Below are positions 5,796-9,489 of a stretch of 9,489 bases of DNA, one piece after another. The translations under genes and the position numbers were made by a program. Location: contig JAUIJG010000196.1 of NCBI GenBank assembly GCA_030431355.1, forward strand, positions 1 to 9,489, in the 5' to 3' direction. The first letter of the stretch is position 1. Every line of letters begins with the position of its first letter. A model generated the notes under the pieces. That model did no database searches and was not told the origin of the DNA. It worked only from the letters and a program-made list of their open reading frames with translations. Source of the DNA: a bacterium. GTDB taxonomy: Bacteria > Cyanobacteriota > Vampirovibrionia > Obscuribacterales > Obscuribacteraceae.

Positions 5796-7952
5796 ATGCT
5801 TAGATTTACAACGATAGCTGTTTTAACTGTTCTAGCTTCCCTGGTTATCGCCTCATGCGGAAACAAAGGTGGTGGCGATGATGCCTCTGTTCCCGGCGCC
5901 GGGGACACATCCGTGACCGGCTCGGAAGCCCTTAAGGAGAAGGACTCTACATCTTCGGACTCGGAGAGTTCCGAAACGGAAGCCGAAGAGGAGCAACCGG
6001 AAGAGAGCGGAGCCAATGCTGATGAAACTGCCGGTAATTCAGACAACGATTTCAGCGACAGGTTGTTAGAGTTCCAGTTTCAGACCTTTGAACCCCAGGG
6101 TGAACAGAAAAATATCAGTGAAGCTGAAAAGAAACGGTTAATAGCCACCGCCAAGATTTTGAAAGCAGCGAGAACCAACATACCCAACCCGGGTCCATTC
6201 AAACTGATGGAGTTGGAAGGCGGCGCGGAGGTCTGGCAATCCCGTTGCGAAACCGGTGAGTTCGGAGGCACCCTGACAGTCTCCACATTCGGCTCTGGAC
6301 CGAAAACCTTCAACGTTTGGGCGGCTAACGACGCAGAAAGTCACGGACTCGGACTTCTAATGTTCGATCCCCTGGTTTCCGTGGACGCCTGGACGGGTCA
6401 GATGCACCCGAAGCTCGCTAAAGATTTCAAGATCAGTGACGACAAGCTCGAATACACCATAACTTTGAGACAGGGATTGCAGTGGTCCGATGGCCATCCA
6501 CTCACCGCCGATGATGTCGTGTTTACTTTCAACACCCTGATAAAAAACGGCTATGGAGCCGGTAGTTGCAGTGCCCGGGACACGCTCAGCCACAAAGGAA
6601 ATTTCCCGGAAGTGACCAAGGTCGACAATCTCACCGTCAAGCTGAAAACAAAAGAGCCCTTTGCGCCATTCCTCAACGGCATCCACAATGTGTCCATCGC
6701 CCCCAAACATATTCTCCAGGAAGTGACAAAGAAACCTATTTCTGCATTCCATAGCTTCTGGGATATCAACTGCGATCCCGAGACTATGGTGGTTAGTGGT
6801 CCTTTTAAACTGAAACGCTACGTTCCGGGTCAGAGAGTGGAGATGGTTCGCAACGCCCGTTATTCCATGGTGAATAAAAACGGACGAAGACTGCCTTACC
6901 TCGACAAGTTTGTGGAAGTAATCGTACCGGATCAGAACACCCAGATTCTCAAATTCTATGGCGGAGAGCTTGACTTTCTCGATGTTAAAAGCGTCCGCGG
7001 TCTCGATGCGGCGCTCATGAAACAGAGGGAGAAGACCGGCAATTTCACGATGTACAACCTCGGTCCCGATGATGGAACCACCTTTTTGATGTTCAATATG
7101 AACCGCCGCAAGGACAAAGAGACCGGAAAACCTTATGTAGATCCGATCAAACAAAAGTGGTTCAACAACTTGTATTTCCGCCAGGCGGTGAGCCATGCCA
7201 TCGATCGCCAGAAGTTAGTGGACAACATTTTAAAGGGTGTGGGCATTCCGATTTTTGCCCACTACTCAGCCGGCTCTCTCTGGTACGCTCCCCAACTGAA
7301 ACACTATGGACAAGACCTTGCCTATTCAAAAAAACTGCTGGAAAAGGGTGGATTTGTTCTAAAAGGTGAGCAGCTAGAGGATAGCCACGGCAACCCAGTT
7401 GAATTCATTTTGCAAACCAATTCAGGCAATTCAGCCAGAGACGGTACTTGTGTAATGATTCAAAATGACCTGAAAAAACTTGGAATCAAAGTCAACTATC
7501 AACCTGTCGATTTCAACATAATGATCAACTCGATCAACCACAAGCTAAACTGGGAAGCGGTCTTGATGGGACTGACAGGCAATAAAATCGAGCCCTATGA
7601 TAGTGCCAACGTTTGGAAGTCCGCTGCTCGGCTGCATATGTTCGACCAGAGATTGCCGGATGACAAAGGCATTATAAAAGCACCTGATGCCCGATTGTGG
7701 GAAAAAGAGATTGACAAATGCTTCGACCAGGGCGCCACTACCTTCGACACCAAAAAGAGGCATCAGTACTACGACAAATTCCAGGAAATCGTTTACGAAA
7801 AAGTACCCTTCATCTATTTGTATTCGATGCTGGACGTATCCGCGGTCAGAAACACAATAGGCAATTACCTTCCCACCCCAATCGGCATTTATTACACCCC
7901 TAAAGGCACCTTGCACAACATAGAAGAGATTTACAAGAAGGGAGGCAAGTAG
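5796..7952 (+). CDS. Peptide-type ABC transporter substrate-binding lipoprotein, second copy (SBP_bac_5)
   Basis: This 718-aa protein is a second ligand-binding subunit for the same importer. Its N-terminus is a clear lipoprotein signal: basic Arg3, a hydrophobic core, and the lipobox IASC with Cys21 as the lipidated residue. An acidic Gly/Ser/Glu-rich linker (about 22-84) follows, then a predicted helical segment (about 85-150) that the first copy lacks. The binding domain begins at GGTLTVSTFGSGPKTFNVW (about 157-175). The family core TLRQGLQWSDGHPLTADDV lies at about 223-241. The protein ends with a LHNIEEIYKK tail that mirrors the end of the first copy. The two copies align along the whole domain, including a shared NMNRRKDKETGKPYVDP-type segment, so they are paralogues from a tandem duplication followed by substantial divergence. 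The ATG at 5796 starts five bases after the previous stop. Its ligand may differ from that of the first copy; this cannot be read from the sequence. Confidence 0.9.
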   Translation: MLRFTTIAVLTVLASLVIASCGNKGGGDDASVPGAGDTSVTGSEALKEKDSTSSDSESSETEAEEEQPEESGANADETAGNSDNDFSDRLLEFQFQTFEPQGEQKNISEAEKKRLIATAKILKAARTNIPNPGPFKLMELEGGAEVWQSRCETGEFGGTLTVSTFGSGPKTFNVWAANDAESHGLGLLMFDPLVSVDAWTGQMHPKLAKDFKISDDKLEYTITLRQGLQWSDGHPLTADDVVFTFNTLIKNGYGAGSCSARDTLSHKGNFPEVTKVDNLTVKLKTKEPFAPFLNGIHNVSIAPKHILQEVTKKPISAFHSFWDINCDPETMVVSGPFKLKRYVPGQRVEMVRNARYSMVNKNGRRLPYLDKFVEVIVPDQNTQILKFYGGELDFLDVKSVRGLDAALMKQREKTGNFTMYNLGPDDGTTFLMFNMNRRKDKETGKPYVDPIKQKWFNNLYFRQAVSHAIDRQKLVDNILKGVGIPIFAHYSAGSLWYAPQLKHYGQDLAYSKKLLEKGGFVLKGEQLEDSHGNPVEFILQTNSGNSARDGTCVMIQNDLKKLGIKVNYQPVDFNIMINSINHKLNWEAVLMGLTGNKIEPYDSANVWKSAARLHMFDQRLPDDKGIIKAPDARLWEKEIDKCFDQGATTFDTKKRHQYYDKFQEIVYEKVPFIYLYSMLDVSAVRNTIGNYLPTPIGIYYTPKGTLHNIEEIYKKGGK
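7938..7945 (+). promoter_or_regulatory. Strong ribosome binding site that decides the GTG start of the first permease
   Basis: AAGGGAGG lies inside the last codons of the second binding-protein gene, six bases before the GTG at 7952. This near-ideal Shine-Dalgarno spacing supports the GTG start, whose first base is also the last base of the upstream TAG stop. The 1-base overlap implies coupled translation of binding protein and permease. Confidence 0.75.
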
Positions 7953-8923
7953 TGTCTATCCCTGTTTATATCTTCAAACGGGCCTTGCAAGCAGTACCCC
8001 TTCTTTTTCTTATCTCCATCATGGCATTCACCATGCTGAAAATGGCACCGGTGGATCCCCTGGCACATCTGAAAGCCAACCCGGCCATTTCACAACAAGC
8101 GATAGAAGCGGAAGAAGAACGCCTGGGGCTTAACAAACCACCCCATATTCAATATTACATATGGCTTCGCAACCTGGTGGATGGAGATCTAGGTGTCTCC
8201 ACCAGCGGTGGCTCAGTCTTCGAGCTTCTCAAACAACGTGCCGGAAACACTCTGATGCTCAGCATCCTGACCATCCTATGCACCTGGTTGATAGCGATTC
8301 CTGCCGGCACCTATGCTGCCATACACAGAGGCAAAACAATAGATAAAGTCTTCGGGATCCTGACGGCGATGGGAATGTCCATGCCAACCTTTCTCTCCAG
8401 CCTTCTGCTCCTTATGTTCGCCCTGGCGACCGGGTGGTTTCCCATCGGTGGATTGACCTCCTCGGATTTCTTCGAACGCGATCTTCCCGGACAACTTCTC
8501 GACCTTGCCCATCACCTGATTATTCCAGTCACCGTTCTGACATTCTTTTCTCTGGCAACAATCCAACGGCAGATGCGAGGAAGCCTGCTCGATGTGCTGC
8601 GCAAAGAATACGTGCGAACCGCCAGGGCAAAAGGTCTGGCTGAAAACGTGGTGATTTACAAACACGCGGTGCGTAACGCCATCAATCCATTGATCACCCT
8701 CTTCGGATTTGAATTCGCCGCACTTTTGAGCGGCTCTGCCCTGGCAGAGATGGTTCTAGCCTATCCTGGTCTCGGTCGTCTCACCCTGGAAGGCGTTCTA
8801 TCGAAAGACATGAATCTGGTCATGGCATCCATTATGCTGGGTGCTTTGATGCTCATCCTGGGCAATTTGCTGGCAGATGTGCTGCTTAGAGTCACCGACC
8901 CGCGCATCACGCTGGAAAGTTAG
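7952..8923 (+). CDS. ABC transporter permease, DppB/OppB type
   Basis: This is one of the two channel-forming subunits of an Opp/Dpp-type importer (binding-protein-dependent transport inner membrane component). The length of 323 aa is normal for the family. The N-terminal membrane segment (about 10-30) is followed by the typical DppB external loop: APVDPL near 32, then EERLGLNKPPHIQYYIWL and a DGDLGVS motif (about 54-84). The remaining membrane segments lie at about 100-122, 135-160, 185-203, 247-270 and 288-312. The cytoplasmic EAA loop, YVRTARAKGL then HAVRNAINPL (about 220-247), is intact; it is the docking site for the ATPase subunit. The C-terminal end DPRI is also typical. A strong Shine-Dalgarno sequence supports the GTG start, which overlaps the preceding stop by one base. 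Its partner permease follows nine bases downstream. Substrate specificity is not determined by this subunit, so a specific gene symbol is not warranted. Confidence 0.95.
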   Translation: MSIPVYIFKRALQAVPLLFLISIMAFTMLKMAPVDPLAHLKANPAISQQAIEAEEERLGLNKPPHIQYYIWLRNLVDGDLGVSTSGGSVFELLKQRAGNTLMLSILTILCTWLIAIPAGTYAAIHRGKTIDKVFGILTAMGMSMPTFLSSLLLLMFALATGWFPIGGLTSSDFFERDLPGQLLDLAHHLIIPVTVLTFFSLATIQRQMRGSLLDVLRKEYVRTARAKGLAENVVIYKHAVRNAINPLITLFGFEFAALLSGSALAEMVLAYPGLGRLTLEGVLSKDMNLVMASIMLGALMLILGNLLADVLLRVTDPRITLES

Positions 8924-8927
8924 AGGT
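8922..8927 (+). promoter_or_regulatory. Ribosome binding site that decides the TTG start of the second permease
   Basis: AGAGGT overlaps the stop codon of the first permease gene and lies five bases before the TTG at 8933. No ATG or GTG in frame is close by: the next in-frame ATG (about 9088) falls after the first membrane segment. The TTG is therefore the best start. Confidence 0.65.
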
Positions 8928-8932
8928 ATCAA

Positions 8933-9489
8933 TTGACAGAAATCGACAGCGCGGCAAACCAGAAAGAGGAGACAAGAAAGTCTGCCTGGCAGCGTCTGTG
9001 GGCGGACAAAGTGGCAAGGGTTTCTCTGATTGTTTTGCTTGTCCTATACCTGGCTGCGCTTTTCGCCGATCCCCTGACACCATACTCGATGCACTTCAAT
9101 GATCCGGACCTGGCCAATGCGCCGCCCACAAGGATTCACTTCCAGGATGAATCCGGAGTCTTCAGCTGGCCTTATGTTCACACAGTGGATCGAACATTTG
9201 ATGTGGAGACTTTCAAGCAGTCATACATAGAAAGAACGGATAAAAAATACCCGATAAGGTTGATTGCTCCCGGCGAGAGTTATAAGATACTCTGGCTGGT
9301 TCCCTGCAATATACATCTATTCGGAGTGGAAGCTCCTTCCCGAATCTTTCTGCTCGGCTCCGATATCAACGGTCGAGATAGCTTCTCCCGGCTATTCTTC
9401 GGAGCCCAAAAAAGCTTGACCATCGGGTTCCTCGGACTTCTGATCGCATTTCCCATAGGCATTGTATATGGCGGTATATCCGGCTTCTT
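8933..9489 (+). CDS. ABC transporter permease, DppC/OppC type, 3'-truncated at window edge
   Basis: This is the second channel subunit of the importer; 185 codons are visible and the frame is still open at the window end. From the TTG start it has a short charged cytoplasmic tail (1-27) and a first membrane segment (about 28-45) ending in FADPLTPY. A long external region follows up to about residue 140. Next come the family hallmark LLGSDINGRDSFSRLFFGAQKSL (about 140-162) and the second membrane segment (about 161-183). Ordinary DppC proteins have roughly 35-45 residues between the first membrane segment and the GTDxxGRD motif; here it is about 95. The inserted part contains PPTRIHFQDESG and a PCNIHLFGV segment just before the hallmark. 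I recognise this arrangement from a subset of longer DppC-type permeases. The EAA loop and the rest of the membrane domain lie outside the window. Confidence 0.92.
   Translation, partial: MTEIDSAANQKEETRKSAWQRLWADKVARVSLIVLLVLYLAALFADPLTPYSMHFNDPDLANAPPTRIHFQDESGVFSWPYVHTVDRTFDVETFKQSYIERTDKKYPIRLIAPGESYKILWLVPCNIHLFGVEAPSRIFLLGSDINGRDSFSRLFFGAQKSLTIGFLGLLIAFPIGIVYGGISGF

Noticed and set aside
6357..7196. 279-codon open frame on the - strand opposite the second binding protein
   Set aside because: It is fully antisense to a well-supported SBP_bac_5 domain, and its product shows no coherent domain or signal.
1..9489. A mobile element, CRISPR array, phage or defence module
   Set aside because: No terminal inverted repeats, transposase or integrase motifs, regularly spaced repeats, tRNA-like ends or defence domains were seen; all large frames fit the genes listed.

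Overview
The window comes from a bacterial chromosome of roughly balanced base composition (about 48-50% GC by eye). Coding density is high, genes are tightly packed, and GTG and TTG starts are used. Two genes carry lipoprotein signals and two carry ordinary export signals, so much of the content works at or outside the membrane. The lineage cannot be fixed from these genes. The secreted unknown protein and the low-complexity linkers are compatible with an uncultured group such as Vampirovibrionia/Obscuribacterales, but this is a weak guess.

Left part (1-2674, + strand): the nearly complete 3' portion of a DUF4127-family protein lacks only its first few residues at the window edge. After 45 bases comes a secreted trypsin-like serine protease with an intact His-Asp-Ser triad and a large two-cysteine insert. 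Centre (2679-3539, - strand): a secreted protein of unknown function converges on the protease with only 4 bases between the two stop codons. A divergent intergenic region (about 3540-3759) follows. It holds a candidate promoter for the - strand gene with a 12-bp inverted repeat in its spacer, and presumably an unidentified promoter for the rightward operon.

Right part (3760-9489, + strand): an operon for a peptide-type ABC importer (Opp/Dpp family). It contains two tandem, diverged, lipid-anchored substrate-binding proteins (SBP_bac_5 family), a DppB/OppB-type permease and a DppC/OppC-type permease that runs off the right edge. Gene junctions are 5 bp, a 1-bp overlap, and 9 bp, which indicates a single transcript with translational coupling. 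The binding proteins would capture peptides or a similar ligand outside the membrane and pass them to the two-permease channel. The ATPase subunits are not in the window and may lie downstream.

No RNA gene, insertion sequence, CRISPR array, phage gene or defence system was found. The most unusual points are the paired binding proteins, the long acidic N-terminal region of the second one, the enlarged extracytoplasmic insert of the DppC-type permease, the protease insert, and the unidentified secreted protein with its possible operator.
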